Below, piece after piece: positions 25,323 to 34,443 of a stretch of 64,000 nucleotides of DNA; position 1 is the first letter of the stretch, and the number at the start of each line of letters is the position of its first letter. The notes below the pieces were generated by a model. The model had not been told where the DNA came from, did no database searches, and saw only the letters and a program-made list of their open reading frames with translations. The DNA is from Planctomycetota bacterium (GTDB lineage: Bacteria; Planctomycetota; UBA8742; UBA2392). The stretch covers positions 1 to 64,000 of the forward strand of contig JAGQRH010000016.1 of assembly GCA_020425605.1 (NCBI GenBank), read 5' to 3'. A program made the translations under genes and the position numbers.

Positions 25323-25981
25323 TCTGAGTGCCTCGCGATATCGCCGGAAAGGATGTACAGCACCTGCGAGGCGATATCGGATGCGCGATCAGCCGCGCGC
25401 TCGAGGTGCCGCACGAGGTGCATAGTGTTCAGCGCCACTTCAACCTGGTCCGAATGCTGCTCCATCACTTCGATCATCTTGCTTGTGATGTTGCGGTAGG
25501 CGGCGTCGACTTCGTTGTCCATCTCGATCACTTCGTGCGCGCCAAGCTCGTCCAGCTGAACAAACGCCTGCAGCGCGCGGTCGAACATGTCCACCACGCG
25601 GACTCCGACCCCGGCGATATCCACCTCGATCGGCAGCGGCGGGCGCGTGGCCAGAAACTTGGAACGCTTGGCGATGTTCACGGCCGTGTCGCCGGTGTTC
25701 TCAATCAGCTGGTTGATCTTGAGGGCGCTTGCGACATAGCGCAGGTCCTGCGCCACGGGCTGGTGGAGCGCGATGATGCGCAGGCACTCTTCTTCGACAC
25801 GAACCTCCTTCGCGTCCAGGACCTTGTCGGCGGCTGAGACTTCACTGGCCAACTCGACGCTGCGGCTGCGATAGGACTCCAGCGCCTTGCTCAACTCTTC
25901 AAGCGCGAGCTTGCCGACGTGCAGCAGGTTGCGTTTCAGGGTCTCGAGTTCGCGGACCATGTGATGTGCGTGACCGGGCAT
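25319..25981 (-). CDS. phoU: Phosphate signalling protein PhoU
   Basis: PhoU modulates phosphate uptake and PhoR signalling. The 220-residue protein has the two symmetric three-helix bundles of the family, with conserved metal-binding segments DKVLDAKEVRVEEECLRIIA and EVIEMDNEVDAAYRNI in their expected halves, plus HLERAADRASDIA. AAGGAG five bases before ATG 25981 sets the start; a GTG six bases upstream is unlikely. It overlaps phoB by four bases and follows the cotransporter after an AT-richer gap that probably carries a promoter. Confidence 0.95.
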   Translation of the reverse strand: MPGHAHHMVRELETLKRNLLHVGKLALEELSKALESYRSRSVELASEVSAADKVLDAKEVRVEEECLRIIALHQPVAQDLRYVASALKINQLIENTGDTAVNIAKRSKFLATRPPLPIEVDIAGVGVRVVDMFDRALQAFVQLDELGAHEVIEMDNEVDAAYRNITSKMIEVMEQHSDQVEVALNTMHLVRHLERAADRASDIASQVLYILSGDIARHSE

Positions 25982-26063
25982 TCGCACTCCTTGGCGAATT
26001 GATTAACAGTACCAGATGAAGGAAATATTAAGGCGTCGATAAGGGGGGAATAACTTGCCACGC

Positions 26064-27857
26064 CTAGCTGACCGGCTGGATCTCGGAGGATTCGTCGGCC
26101 AGTCGCTCCAGGTTTCGCAGTGCGTCCCGGCGTTCTTCCCAGCGGCCGATTCGCGCATCGATCAGGTTGACTGTGTGGTTCTTGATGCGGCGCAGTGCGA
26201 CGACCATGTCGCTGAAGACCATGCCGGCCAGCGGCTCGCAGCTGCCGCTGCGAACACGCATCAGGTGACCATCGCGGACCTCGTCGGCACGCTCACCCAT
26301 TGCGTCGGACAGCTTGATCAGGTTCCGGACGGACTCGTCTTCCATGTCCGCTTCCTGGCGCTCGACCACGAACTCGGCCGAGGCACGCAGGAATTCGCCG
26401 GTCATCTTGGTCAGCTCGTCAAAGTCCCGCTGGGCGTCCTCCGAGAACTTCAGGTTGTCCCGGAACAGGCGGGCCCGGTACTTGGCCAGGTTTTCGCAGT
26501 AGTCGACGATGCTTTCCAACTCGTCGCTCAGGCGGATCAGGCTGTAGCCGCGCTTGGAGCTCTCGGCCGAAAGTGGCAGCTGCATTACCTCGGTGATGAA
26601 CAGGGTCATTTCCATCTGGATGTTGTCGGTGACGTTTTCCAGGTGGTTGATGTGTGCGAACAGGTCCGGCTTGTCGGCCTGAAGGCGCACGTATGTGCAC
26701 GTCTCGTCCCAGGCGTCGAGCACAACGTCGCGCATCAGGCGCAGCTCGCCTTCTGCCTCCTCGAGTGCCAGCTCAGGTGAAACTTTGCCGAGGTCGCCTG
26801 CCAGCTTGAGGCGTTTCTTGCTCTTGCGCCCCTTGTCCGGCTTCATCCAGGTCACAAGCCTCACCAACAGCGGCAGCAGCGGCAGGAAGAACAAGTTGTT
26901 CGTGATGTTGAACATCGAGTGACCGGCGGCGATCTTCATCATCACCAGCTGGTCCAGGCCATCGCCACCACCGCCCTCTGAGCCGACCGAAAACAGGCTG
27001 GAAACCGCCCCGGGTACGGACTCAACCACGTACTCGACGACGTTCACGTACCACGGGAACAGAATCACCATCACCGACACGCCGATCACGTTGAACATGA
27101 TGTGCGCATAGCTGGCGCGCTTGGCGTCGATCGTGCCGCCAATAGCCGCCAGGTGCATCGTGATGGTCGTGCCGATGTTCTCGCCCAGCACCAGCGCCGC
27201 GGCCGTGTGGTAGTCAATCTGTCCGGCCGCAGCCAGCGACATCGTAATCGCCAGCATGGCACTGCTGCTCTGGACAATGAACGTCAGCAGGCATCCGATG
27301 CCGACGCATGCCAGCACCGAGAATATGTTGTTCGCGTCAAAGAAGTGCAGCATCGAGTGGAAGTCGTCGGTCTTCGACAGCGGCTTGAAGCCACCCGACA
27401 TGAACGACAGGCCCAGGAAGATCATGCCCAGGGCAATCAGCACCTTGCCCAGGTTCTTCCAACGCACCGACTTCAGAAAGAAGAACGGCACAAAACCGGC
27501 GCCCACCAGCAGCAGCCCGTACTTGCCGATCTTGATGGCGATAATCCAGCCGGTAATGGTCGTGCCGATATTGGCGCCGAGTACCACGCCGACGGCCTGC
27601 GTCAGAGTCATCAAGCCTGCGTTGATGAACCCGACCAGCATCACCGTGGTTACGCTGCTGCTCTGCACAATGACGGTCAGCAGAACGCCGACGCCCATGG
27701 CAACGACACGGTTGTTGGTAAGCCAGCCGATCAGCTTGCGGATGAAATCGCTGGCCAGCGTCTGCAGACTCTCGCTGAGCAGCTTCATGCCGAACAGGAA
27801 TATGCCCAGCCCACCCAGCACGGTGTATGCAAGTGTGAACCAGTCGCTTCCGGACAT
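26064..27857 (-). CDS. Na/Pi cotransporter family protein with PhoU-like C-terminal domain
   Basis: Sodium-coupled phosphate carrier of the NptA/YjbB type, 597 residues. The first half is a multi-pass membrane domain with the inverted QSSS repeats (LLTVIVQSSSVTT near residue 63 and LLTFIVQSSSAML near residue 190). The second half, after residue 370, is a helical PhoU-like domain. In some bacteria such proteins export or import phosphate alongside PhoU. No Pst transporter genes are in the window, so this may be the main Pho-linked transporter locally. It is first in a gene run with phoU, phoB and phoR. Confidence 0.93.
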   Translation of the reverse strand: MSGSDWFTLAYTVLGGLGIFLFGMKLLSESLQTLASDFIRKLIGWLTNNRVVAMGVGVLLTVIVQSSSVTTVMLVGFINAGLMTLTQAVGVVLGANIGTTITGWIIAIKIGKYGLLLVGAGFVPFFFLKSVRWKNLGKVLIALGMIFLGLSFMSGGFKPLSKTDDFHSMLHFFDANNIFSVLACVGIGCLLTFIVQSSSAMLAITMSLAAAGQIDYHTAAALVLGENIGTTITMHLAAIGGTIDAKRASYAHIMFNVIGVSVMVILFPWYVNVVEYVVESVPGAVSSLFSVGSEGGGGDGLDQLVMMKIAAGHSMFNITNNLFFLPLLPLLVRLVTWMKPDKGRKSKKRLKLAGDLGKVSPELALEEAEGELRLMRDVVLDAWDETCTYVRLQADKPDLFAHINHLENVTDNIQMEMTLFITEVMQLPLSAESSKRGYSLIRLSDELESIVDYCENLAKYRARLFRDNLKFSEDAQRDFDELTKMTGEFLRASAEFVVERQEADMEDESVRNLIKLSDAMGERADEVRDGHLMRVRSGSCEPLAGMVFSDMVVALRRIKNHTVNLIDARIGRWEERRDALRNLERLADESSEIQPVS

Positions 27858-28099
27858 CCGCCTGCTCCTGAGGTCGGGGGTGACAATAGCGGCGCCCGCG
27901 TGGCGTATTAAGAGAAAGTAAAGGAATTGTTTGGGGCAGGCTCATGCTGCCCCGCCCGGCTTTGTGACGCCCGGCATAGCCACGCCGATCGCCGCCGGTT
28001 TTGGGCCCTGGAGCCCATTCGCCCGTTCAAATTCGCTTCATGAGGTGCACTTTTGACGGCACGGGGGCTATGATCCCGCGGACTACGCCGGAGGACAGG

Positions 28100-29101
28100 A
28101 TGGACATCGAGCAGCAGGCCAAGGAGTTCGCGGATACAGTTGTCAAGCTGAAGGCCGAGATCGGTAAAGTGATCGTCGGGCACTCCGAGATCGTCGACAA
28201 GACCCTGATCGGCTTCGTGACCGGCGGGCACATTCTGCTTGAGGGCGTGCCGGGTCTGGGCAAGACCATGCTCGTTCGCACCCTTGCCGATGCCGTGGAA
28301 GTGGACTTCAGCCGCATCCAGTTCACACCTGACCTGATGCCCGCCGACATCACCGGCACGAACATCGTGGTCGAGGAAGAAGGCCGCCGCCGCTTTGAGT
28401 TCCAGAAGGGCCCGATTTTCGGCAACATCATCCTGGCCGACGAAATCAACCGGGCAACACCCAAGACGCAGTCGGCGCTGCTTGAAGCCATGCAGGAAGG
28501 CAGCGTGACGTTCGCCGGCAACACGATGCGCTTTGAGCAGCCGTTCTTTGTGCTCGCAACCCAGAACCCGATCGAGATGGAAGGCACCTACCCGCTGCCC
28601 GAGGCACAGCTTGACCGTTTCATGTTCAAGCTGGACGTGAAGAGCCCCAGTGTGGCGGAGCTGGCCAGCATTTTCGAAGGCACCACAGGCTCCGAGAAGA
28701 AGCAGGCCGGCAAGGTAGTCGAGGGCAAGCGCATCATGGAAATGCGCGCGCTGGCCGAGCAGGTACCGATCGCCCAGCACCTGAACGAATACGTCGCGCG
28801 CATCGTGCTGGCCACGCACCCGGAAAGCCCGGAAGCCGCGCCGATCGTGAAGCAGTTCGTGCGCGTCGGAAGCAGCCCACGTGGCGGCCAGGCAATCATC
28901 AAGGGCGCCAAAATGGTGGCCCTCGCGCGTGGGCGCTACAACGTGAGCGCCGACGACATTCGTGAATGCGCCTTCCCGGCGCTGCGCCACCGGCTGATCC
29001 TGAACTTCGAAGGCGAAGCGGAGGGCATCAAGCCCGATGACGTGATCGGCAAGGTGCTTGCCCACGTGCCCGACATCCCTGAGCGCGTGCGCAAGCTATA
29101 G
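28100..29101 (+). CDS. MoxR-family AAA+ ATPase
   Basis: Chaperone-like ATPase of 333 residues, MoxR/RavA branch. Walker A GVPGLGKT (about 54-61), Walker B IILADEINRA (about 114-123), sensor 1 ATQNP (about 155) and the arginine-finger segment near PEAQLDRF are intact. The ATG at 28100 has GGAGG five bases upstream. In most genomes moxR precedes a DUF58 gene and von Willebrand domain genes; here the next gene is on the opposite strand, so this is an orphan copy. Client protein unknown. Confidence 0.95.
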   Translation: MDIEQQAKEFADTVVKLKAEIGKVIVGHSEIVDKTLIGFVTGGHILLEGVPGLGKTMLVRTLADAVEVDFSRIQFTPDLMPADITGTNIVVEEEGRRRFEFQKGPIFGNIILADEINRATPKTQSALLEAMQEGSVTFAGNTMRFEQPFFVLATQNPIEMEGTYPLPEAQLDRFMFKLDVKSPSVAELASIFEGTTGSEKKQAGKVVEGKRIMEMRALAEQVPIAQHLNEYVARIVLATHPESPEAAPIVKQFVRVGSSPRGGQAIIKGAKMVALARGRYNVSADDIRECAFPALRHRLILNFEGEAEGIKPDDVIGKVLAHVPDIPERVRKL

Positions 29102-29104
29102 CCC

Positions 29105-30256
29105 CTACTGCTCCGGCTTGCCGACGATCTTCAGAATCTGCTCGCCATACCGCTCGGCACGGGCTTTGCCGACGCGCACGATTTCGCCCAGCACGGTCGC
29201 ATCCGCAGGTGGCTCGAGGATCAGGTCTTTCATCACTGCCGACGGCAGGATGGCCTGCAATCCGACTCCCCGCGCTTTGGCCTCGTCTTCGCGCCAGCGC
29301 TTCAGGCGGCCAAGGCGGTCGCGCTGGCCGGGATCCATGCGTAACGGGAGCGGCCCGGTCGGGCGACGCTTTGGCGGCCGGACGGAGACCGGCTCACTCT
29401 CGCCCCGGGCAATCGCGGCCAGCAGCTCCGCCCCATTCTCGCGGACGAGCCATTCGCCGAGGCCCTTGATCTGCGACAATGCTTCCAGGTCACGCGGCAA
29501 CTTGCGGGCCATCTCAAGCAGCGAAGAGTCGCCGACGATTCGAAACGGCGCACGGTCGAGTTTCTCGGCCACGCCGTTGCGCCAGGCGTAGACTGCCTTC
29601 AGCACGCCGCGCTGGGGCTCGCTCAGATCGCCGTGGCCTTTGATCTTGCGGAAGCGCTCCGGGTCAAACTCGCGTTTGCGGGGCTCCGCCATGGCGACGG
29701 CCTCGCACTCGATGGCGTACTCATCCTGCAGCCCGTGCTTGTTCACTTCGTCGATGATCAGGTCGTGCAGCTTGAAGAGGTGCCGCGTGTCGTTGATCAG
29801 GTAGTGCAGGTGCGCGGCCTCAATCGGCCGACGGCTCCAGTCATGGCGCTGCAACTCTTTCTCGAGCGTCAGTCCCAGGTAGGCCTCGGCCAGAGCCGCC
29901 AGACCGGTGTGCTGCAGACCGAGCAGCATGGCGGCAACGGCCGTGTCATGCACCAGTCCGAAGCGGAAGCCGTAGTCGCGCTTGAGCGCAAGCACGTCGT
30001 TCTGGCCCGAGTGCATCAGCAGCGGCACGTCAGGCCGATCAACCAGGCGCTGCATGTGTGCACCGGCATCTCCGAGTGCGATGGTGTCGATCACGTAGTC
30101 GACGTCCTCGCTGCTGAGCGTGACGATGCAGACGCGGTCCTGATAGTTGTAGAAGCCGTCGGACTCGATATCGAGCGCGACGCGCGGAGCCTTCAAAAGC
30201 TCATCAATGACGCGGTTCAAATGATCCGCGTCGGTTACGATCTCGGTTTCCGGCAT
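29105..30256 (-). CDS. rnd: Ribonuclease D
   Basis: 3'-5' exoribonuclease of RNA turnover and tRNA 3'-end maturation, 383 residues. The DEDD active-site residues lie in VALDIESDGFY, HSGQNDVLALKRDYG and YLINDTRHLFKL (YxxxD motif). A helical HRDC domain (LSEPQRGVLKAVYAWRN and on) follows, and a charged C-terminal extension with KRRPTGPLPLRMD. The start at 30256 (MPETEIV) is chosen because the upstream in-frame sequence is an arginine-rich readthrough of the moaC gap. It overlaps no neighbour and is separated from moaC by a repeat. Confidence 0.95.
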   Translation of the reverse strand: MPETEIVTDADHLNRVIDELLKAPRVALDIESDGFYNYQDRVCIVTLSSEDVDYVIDTIALGDAGAHMQRLVDRPDVPLLMHSGQNDVLALKRDYGFRFGLVHDTAVAAMLLGLQHTGLAALAEAYLGLTLEKELQRHDWSRRPIEAAHLHYLINDTRHLFKLHDLIIDEVNKHGLQDEYAIECEAVAMAEPRKREFDPERFRKIKGHGDLSEPQRGVLKAVYAWRNGVAEKLDRAPFRIVGDSSLLEMARKLPRDLEALSQIKGLGEWLVRENGAELLAAIARGESEPVSVRPPKRRPTGPLPLRMDPGQRDRLGRLKRWREDEAKARGVGLQAILPSAVMKDLILEPPADATVLGEIVRVGKARAERYGEQILKIVGKPEQ

Positions 30257-30275
30257 GTATTCGCCGGCGAGGCCT

Positions 30276-30324
30276 GAGGCTCGAGGTTGGGGACTCGCTG
30301 AGCAAGCCACCAACCTCAAGCCTC
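30276..30324. repeat. Heptamer-periodic inverted repeat
   Basis: GAGGCTCGAGGTTGG (30276-30290) and CCAACCTCAAGCCTC (30310-30324) match as inverted copies at 14 of 15 positions; the arms are built of 7-base units ending in CTC. It lies between moaC and rnd. Confidence 0.55.
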
Positions 30325-30351
30325 GATACTCGCCTGTTCCTTCCTGTTCTC

Positions 30352-30903
30352 CTACGCCTTCCAGTTGCCGGACTTGCCGCCGGTCTTTTCGATCAACCGC
30401 AGCCCGGTGATTTCCATGCCCTTTTCGACGGCCTTGGCCATGTCGTAGATGGTCAGCGCAGCCACCGCAGCGGCGTGAAGCGCTTCCATCTCGACGCCGG
30501 TGCGCCCCGTACACTTGACGTTTGAGATTACCCTGATTCCCGCGCGGCCCTGCGCGTCAGTCGCGACGTCGGTGTGGAACTCGATCTTCACGCTGTCGAT
30601 CGCCAGCGGGTGGCACATGGGAATGGCTTCGTGCGTGCGCTTGGCCGCCATGATGCCGGCAATGCGCGCGGTGCTGAACACGTCGCCCTTCGGCAGGTTG
30701 CCGCCGATCACGGCCGAGTGAGTCGCGGCGCTCATGCGCACGATGGCTTCGGCCGAGGCGCTGCGGGCGGTTACGGCCTTGCCGCCGACGTCAACCATGC
30801 GCGCCTCGCCCTGCTCATTCAGGTGCGTAAGCCCGCCGGGCCCTGGCTTGTCTGTTGATGATTGAGCTTTCGGGTCGGGCAATGGATGTCCCGCTGCAGC
30901 CAT
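30352..30903 (-). CDS. moaC: Cyclic pyranopterin monophosphate synthase
   Basis: MoaC acts in the first stage of molybdenum cofactor synthesis, converting the MoaA product to cyclic pyranopterin monophosphate. Family blocks present are [57 protein letters not shown] and [12 protein letters not shown]. At 183 residues it is slightly longer than usual because of a 25-residue leader. The ATG at 30903 has no strong ribosome-binding site. No other moa genes are in the window apart from a MobB-like ATPase at 35.1 kb. Confidence 0.96.
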   Translation of the reverse strand: MAAAGHPLPDPKAQSSTDKPGPGGLTHLNEQGEARMVDVGGKAVTARSASAEAIVRMSAATHSAVIGGNLPKGDVFSTARIAGIMAAKRTHEAIPMCHPLAIDSVKIEFHTDVATDAQGRAGIRVISNVKCTGRTGVEMEALHAAAVAALTIYDMAKAVEKGMEITGLRLIEKTGGKSGNWKA

Positions 30904-31051
30904 AGAGCGCCTACACCTTAGCGTTTCGCACGCTGCAGGTGTAGGGGCGATGCGCCCGCCGGCCGCGACGCCAGTTTACGGATTGGGAATCGCCGCTAGA
31001 GCAATTTAGGATGCTCATGCTGCATTTTGAAACCGCCTGGCGAGGAACGGA

Positions 31052-31882
31052 ATGCTTCCAATCCTAATGGTTCTGCTGAAGCAGGGCGATACATCGAAGA
31101 TGCCGTTTTTCCTGTTCCTCGGGGCGCTGATGCTGCTCCTCGTCATCGTGACGGTGATCGTCGGCCTGGCGCAATCCAAGAAGCAGAAGAAGTGGGCCGC
31201 CGGCGTAGGCCTGCAGTACAACAATAAGGGCCTTTCCGGCGTGGACGACATGTCGGGTGCATACAACGGATTCCAGGTTGAAGTGGCCCAGACTGGCATG
31301 GGCTCGAACACGCGCACGACATTCACCGTGTTCTTTCCAAGGCCGATCCTTCCAGCCTTCGAACTATTGAAGTCCAACGATCCGGTCAAGTTCAGCGAAC
31401 GCGAGATCGGACCGCCGGTCGGCACCGGCAACCCCAGTCTCGATCGAACTTGGGGGCTGTTCACCAGACACCCCAACGAAGTCTGCAGCGTGATCACCGA
31501 CCAGCGCATCGTCGGCATCCTGGCGTCGGCTGCCACGCGCTACGACCGCGTTTGGATTTCAGAGGAAATGATCGTCTACTACGCAAAGCCGAGGGGCACA
31601 TCGACGGCGGCGTACACCGGTCACCTCAAGGCCCTTACGGCCGCCGCGGCAACGATGTACGAAATCGCAACGGGCCAGCCCGCTCCGCGAGGCAGGAGCC
31701 CCGGGCGACGCCCCGGCGGGCCGCCCCGCGCGATGCGCAATTTCGCCCCAGCTCCTCCTGCACAGGTACCGGCACCGCCGCCCTCGCAGGTACCGGCGCC
31801 ACCGCCTGCTGCGCCTCCCGGCGCGAGCCCATCCGGACGGCGACCTGCAGCCATGCCACGGCCGCGCCGCCGCAGGATGTGA
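31052..31882 (+). CDS. Membrane protein with proline-rich C-terminus
   Basis: Unknown 276-residue protein. One membrane helix (PFFLFLGALMLLLVIVTVIV, about 18-37) is followed by a soluble mixed domain to about residue 215. The tail is Pro/Arg/Ala-rich with PAPPPSQVPAPPPAAPPG, suggesting a flexible region that contacts partners. AGGAACGGA lies just before the ATG. The stop is two bases from the convergent elbB gene end. Confidence 0.65.
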   Translation: MLPILMVLLKQGDTSKMPFFLFLGALMLLLVIVTVIVGLAQSKKQKKWAAGVGLQYNNKGLSGVDDMSGAYNGFQVEVAQTGMGSNTRTTFTVFFPRPILPAFELLKSNDPVKFSEREIGPPVGTGNPSLDRTWGLFTRHPNEVCSVITDQRIVGILASAATRYDRVWISEEMIVYYAKPRGTSTAAYTGHLKALTAAAATMYEIATGQPAPRGRSPGRRPGGPPRAMRNFAPAPPAQVPAPPPSQVPAPPPAAPPGASPSGRRPAAMPRPRRRRM

Positions 31883-31883
31883 T

Positions 31884-32543
31884 TCAGCCAATCATCGCCA
31901 CGGTTTCGCGAACGGCCCTTTCGATCCCCTCGGCCACGTGGGCCACGCTTGGGCCAAGCATGTAGGCCGGTGTGGTGACAATCTTGCGCTCTTTGTCGAC
32001 GACAAAGTCGCGGACGGCGCAGGTCTCGTGTTTGGCGCCGCACTTTTCCAGCGCTTCGGCCGTGCCCTCGTCGTTGCCGATGGTCAGCACCGGATGCTCC
32101 TTGCCCAGCACCAGCGCGAGCGTGCCCGGCGCGATGCAGATGGCGCAGATCGGCTTGCCGGCCTTGTGGACGTCTCGGATCAGGCGCGCGACGTCATCAT
32201 TCACCTTGCCAGCCGCGCCCTTGCTCGCGAAGTCGCTTAGGTTCAGCGCCGCGCCGAATCCGCCGGGCATGACCAGCGCATCGAGGTCGGCAGCCTTCAC
32301 ATCCTTGATGTCTTTAATGTTGCCGCGCGCGATGCGGGCGGATTCCACGAGCACATTGCGTTTCTCGTTCGTGTTCTCGCCGGTCAAGTGATTCGTGACC
32401 TGGGCCTGCTCAATGTTCGGCGCCGTGCAGATGGTCGTCACGCCCAGCTTGTCGAGCGCCAGCAGCGTGCAAACGCTTTCATGCACCTCGGCTCCATCTT
32501 TGAATCCGCAACCTGAAAGGATCACTCCGACTCGATGTGGCAT
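31884..32543 (-). CDS. elbB: Isoprenoid biosynthesis glyoxalase ElbB
   Basis: DJ-1/PfpI-superfamily protein; E. coli ElbB has glyoxalase activity and influences isoprenoid yield. The 219-residue sequence has GVILSGCGFKDGAEVHES at the N-terminus, the LVMPGGFGAALNLSDFA block and the nucleophile elbow AICIAPG (Cys near residue 138). EGIERAVRETVAMI closes the domain. The cytoplasmic protein has standard length. GGAG precedes the ATG. It is flanked downstream by a convergent gene and upstream by the pilB terminator. Confidence 0.92.
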   Translation of the reverse strand: MPHRVGVILSGCGFKDGAEVHESVCTLLALDKLGVTTICTAPNIEQAQVTNHLTGENTNEKRNVLVESARIARGNIKDIKDVKAADLDALVMPGGFGAALNLSDFASKGAAGKVNDDVARLIRDVHKAGKPICAICIAPGTLALVLGKEHPVLTIGNDEGTAEALEKCGAKHETCAVRDFVVDKERKIVTTPAYMLGPSVAHVAEGIERAVRETVAMIG

Positions 32544-32566
32544 GGCGTCGCTCCGCTATGCAAAAC

Positions 32567-32600
32567 AAAAGACCGAGCCCAGATGGTAGCTCGGTCTTTT
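32567..32600. terminator. Intrinsic terminator between pilB and elbB
   Basis: AAAAGACCGAGC (32567-32578) pairs perfectly with GCTCGGTCTTTT (32589-32600). T-rich sequence on both sides makes it a strong terminator for pilB, ending at 32632 on the minus strand. Confidence 0.85.
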
Positions 32601-32631
32601 GACTTTTTCCTTTTGCCTTTTGCCTTGGCAG

Positions 32632-34329
32632 CTAGATGTCGTCGCGGTGCGTAATCGTGAGCACTTCGTCAATCGTGGTCGTGCCCAGCAGCACCTTGCG
32701 TACGCCGTCTTCCTGCAGCGTGGTCATGCCGTTCTGGCGCGCCTCGTTGCGGATCTTCAGCCCGCTTGCGCGCTGGAACGTGTGCTCGCGAATCACTGCG
32801 TTCATTTCCAGCAACTCGTACACGCCCATTCGCCCGCGATAGCCCTGGTTCTTGCACTCCTTGCAGCCGACGGCCTGGTACAGCGTCTTGCCGGCAATCT
32901 GCTGCGGCTTGAGGCCGACCGTCTTGAGCTCGGTCGCGTCCGGCACGTACGGCTTCTTGCAATGCTTGCAGAGCACGCGCACAAGGCGCTGGGCAAGGAT
33001 CGCCTGCACGGCACTGGCAACCAGGAACGGCTTCACACCCATATCCATCAGGCGCGTCAATGCGCCCGGCGCGTCGTTCGTGTGCAGCGTACTGAACACC
33101 AAGTGACCCGTGAGTGCCGCCTGGATGGCGATTTCGGCCGTCTCATGGTCTCGAATTTCACCCACCAGGATGATGTTCGGCGCCTGGCGCAGCATGGCGC
33201 GCAGGATGCGTGAGAACGACAGGTCGATCTGGTGGTTCACCTGGCTCTGGTTGATTCCGCTGAGGTTGTACTCGACGGGGTCCTCGGCCGTGATGATCTT
33301 GACGTCCGGCTGATTCAGCGCCGTAAGCGCCGCATACAGCGTGGTCGTCTTGCCTGAGCCGGTCGGACCGGTGACCAGGAAAATGCCGTTGGGCTTCTTC
33401 AGGATCTTCTGGAAGCGGTCGAAGTCCACCGGCGCCATGCCGAGAACTTCTAGGCCTACCAGGTTCTTCTGCTTGTCAAGAATACGCATCACGACCGACT
33501 CACCCCAGCTGCAGGGCAGGGCGCTTACGCGCAAGTCAATGTCGCGACCTTCGACACGGGTCTTGATGCGACCGTCCTGGGGCACGCGCTTTTCCTCGAT
33601 CTTCATCTTGCTGAGGATCTTCACGCGCTGGATGAGCGGCCCCTGCAGGCGCTTGGGCGGAGACTCCATCTCCGTGCAATCGCCGTCGATTCGGTAGCGG
33701 ATGCGCAGGCGTTCTTCCATCGGCTCGATGTGAATGTCCGATGCGCGCTGCTTGATGGCGTCGGTGATCAGGAGCTGAACCAGCTGGGCGACGTAGCCTT
33801 CTTCGTCGTCCGTGGTGACTTCCATGGCGTCGAAGTCTTTGTACTTCACGTCTTCGCCATTCTCGCCATGGATCATGTCATCCATGCCGCCAATGCCGTA
33901 GTACTTCTTCATGGCGGTCTTGACGCTGGACTCGGGTGCGATCACCCAGTCGACCTCGTTGCCCACGATGAAGCGCAGGTTGTCCAGTGCGTAGAATTCC
34001 AGCACGCGGTGAGTGGCCACCGTGACCATGCGGCCCTTCTTCATCACCGGGACAATCTCGTGCTCTTCGACCACGTCCTTGGTCACGAGCTGGATGATCT
34101 CCGGCGGAAGGTCGTACTTGTTCAGGTTTACGAACTTGACGCCCTGCTGCTTGGCAAGCGCGCGGGCAAGCTTCTCGTCGTCGAGGTAGCTGAGCTCGAT
34201 CAACGACTCGCCCAGCATCATCATGTTTTCTTTGCTGTGCTTGAGGCCCTCTTTGACCTGATCGACCGAGCAGAATTTCAGGCCGACCAGGATCTTGCCA
34301 AGGGGCATCTTCTTGGACTCTGTCAGCAT
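32632..34329 (-). CDS. pilB: Type IV pilus/type II secretion assembly ATPase PilB/GspE
   Basis: Traffic ATPase that drives pilus polymerisation or type II secretion, 565 residues. The N-terminal MSHN-type domain (VEEHEIVPVMKKGRMVTVA) is followed by the ATPase domain with Walker A GPTGSGKTTTLY, an Asp box and Walker B region (ILVGEIRDHETAEIA) and His box (HLVFSTLHTNDAPGAL). A tetracysteine zinc site (CKHC and CKEC) lies near residues 450-500. Other pilus genes (pilC, pilT) are not adjacent, so pilus versus secretion is unresolved. GAGGA precedes the ATG. Confidence 0.95.
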   Translation of the reverse strand: MLTESKKMPLGKILVGLKFCSVDQVKEGLKHSKENMMMLGESLIELSYLDDEKLARALAKQQGVKFVNLNKYDLPPEIIQLVTKDVVEEHEIVPVMKKGRMVTVATHRVLEFYALDNLRFIVGNEVDWVIAPESSVKTAMKKYYGIGGMDDMIHGENGEDVKYKDFDAMEVTTDDEEGYVAQLVQLLITDAIKQRASDIHIEPMEERLRIRYRIDGDCTEMESPPKRLQGPLIQRVKILSKMKIEEKRVPQDGRIKTRVEGRDIDLRVSALPCSWGESVVMRILDKQKNLVGLEVLGMAPVDFDRFQKILKKPNGIFLVTGPTGSGKTTTLYAALTALNQPDVKIITAEDPVEYNLSGINQSQVNHQIDLSFSRILRAMLRQAPNIILVGEIRDHETAEIAIQAALTGHLVFSTLHTNDAPGALTRLMDMGVKPFLVASAVQAILAQRLVRVLCKHCKKPYVPDATELKTVGLKPQQIAGKTLYQAVGCKECKNQGYRGRMGVYELLEMNAVIREHTFQRASGLKIRNEARQNGMTTLQEDGVRKVLLGTTTIDEVLTITHRDDI

Positions 34330-34443
34330 TCGGTGTTCCTCAAGCGACGTAGCGAAGCATCGGGCGCGCCCGCCCGATGATCATGCGACGGAAAGGGGGT
34401 TCCGATAAATCCGGGACGCAATACTTACTGTACCCGCAAAGCC

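Noticed and set aside
27858-28099. A Pho box upstream of the Na/Pi cotransporter
   Set aside because: Looked for direct CTGTCAT-like repeats and found none clear enough to report.
31052-31882. Proline-rich tail as evidence of a surface adhesin
   Set aside because: Low-complexity Pro/Arg sequence has no specific motif; it only indicates a flexible region.
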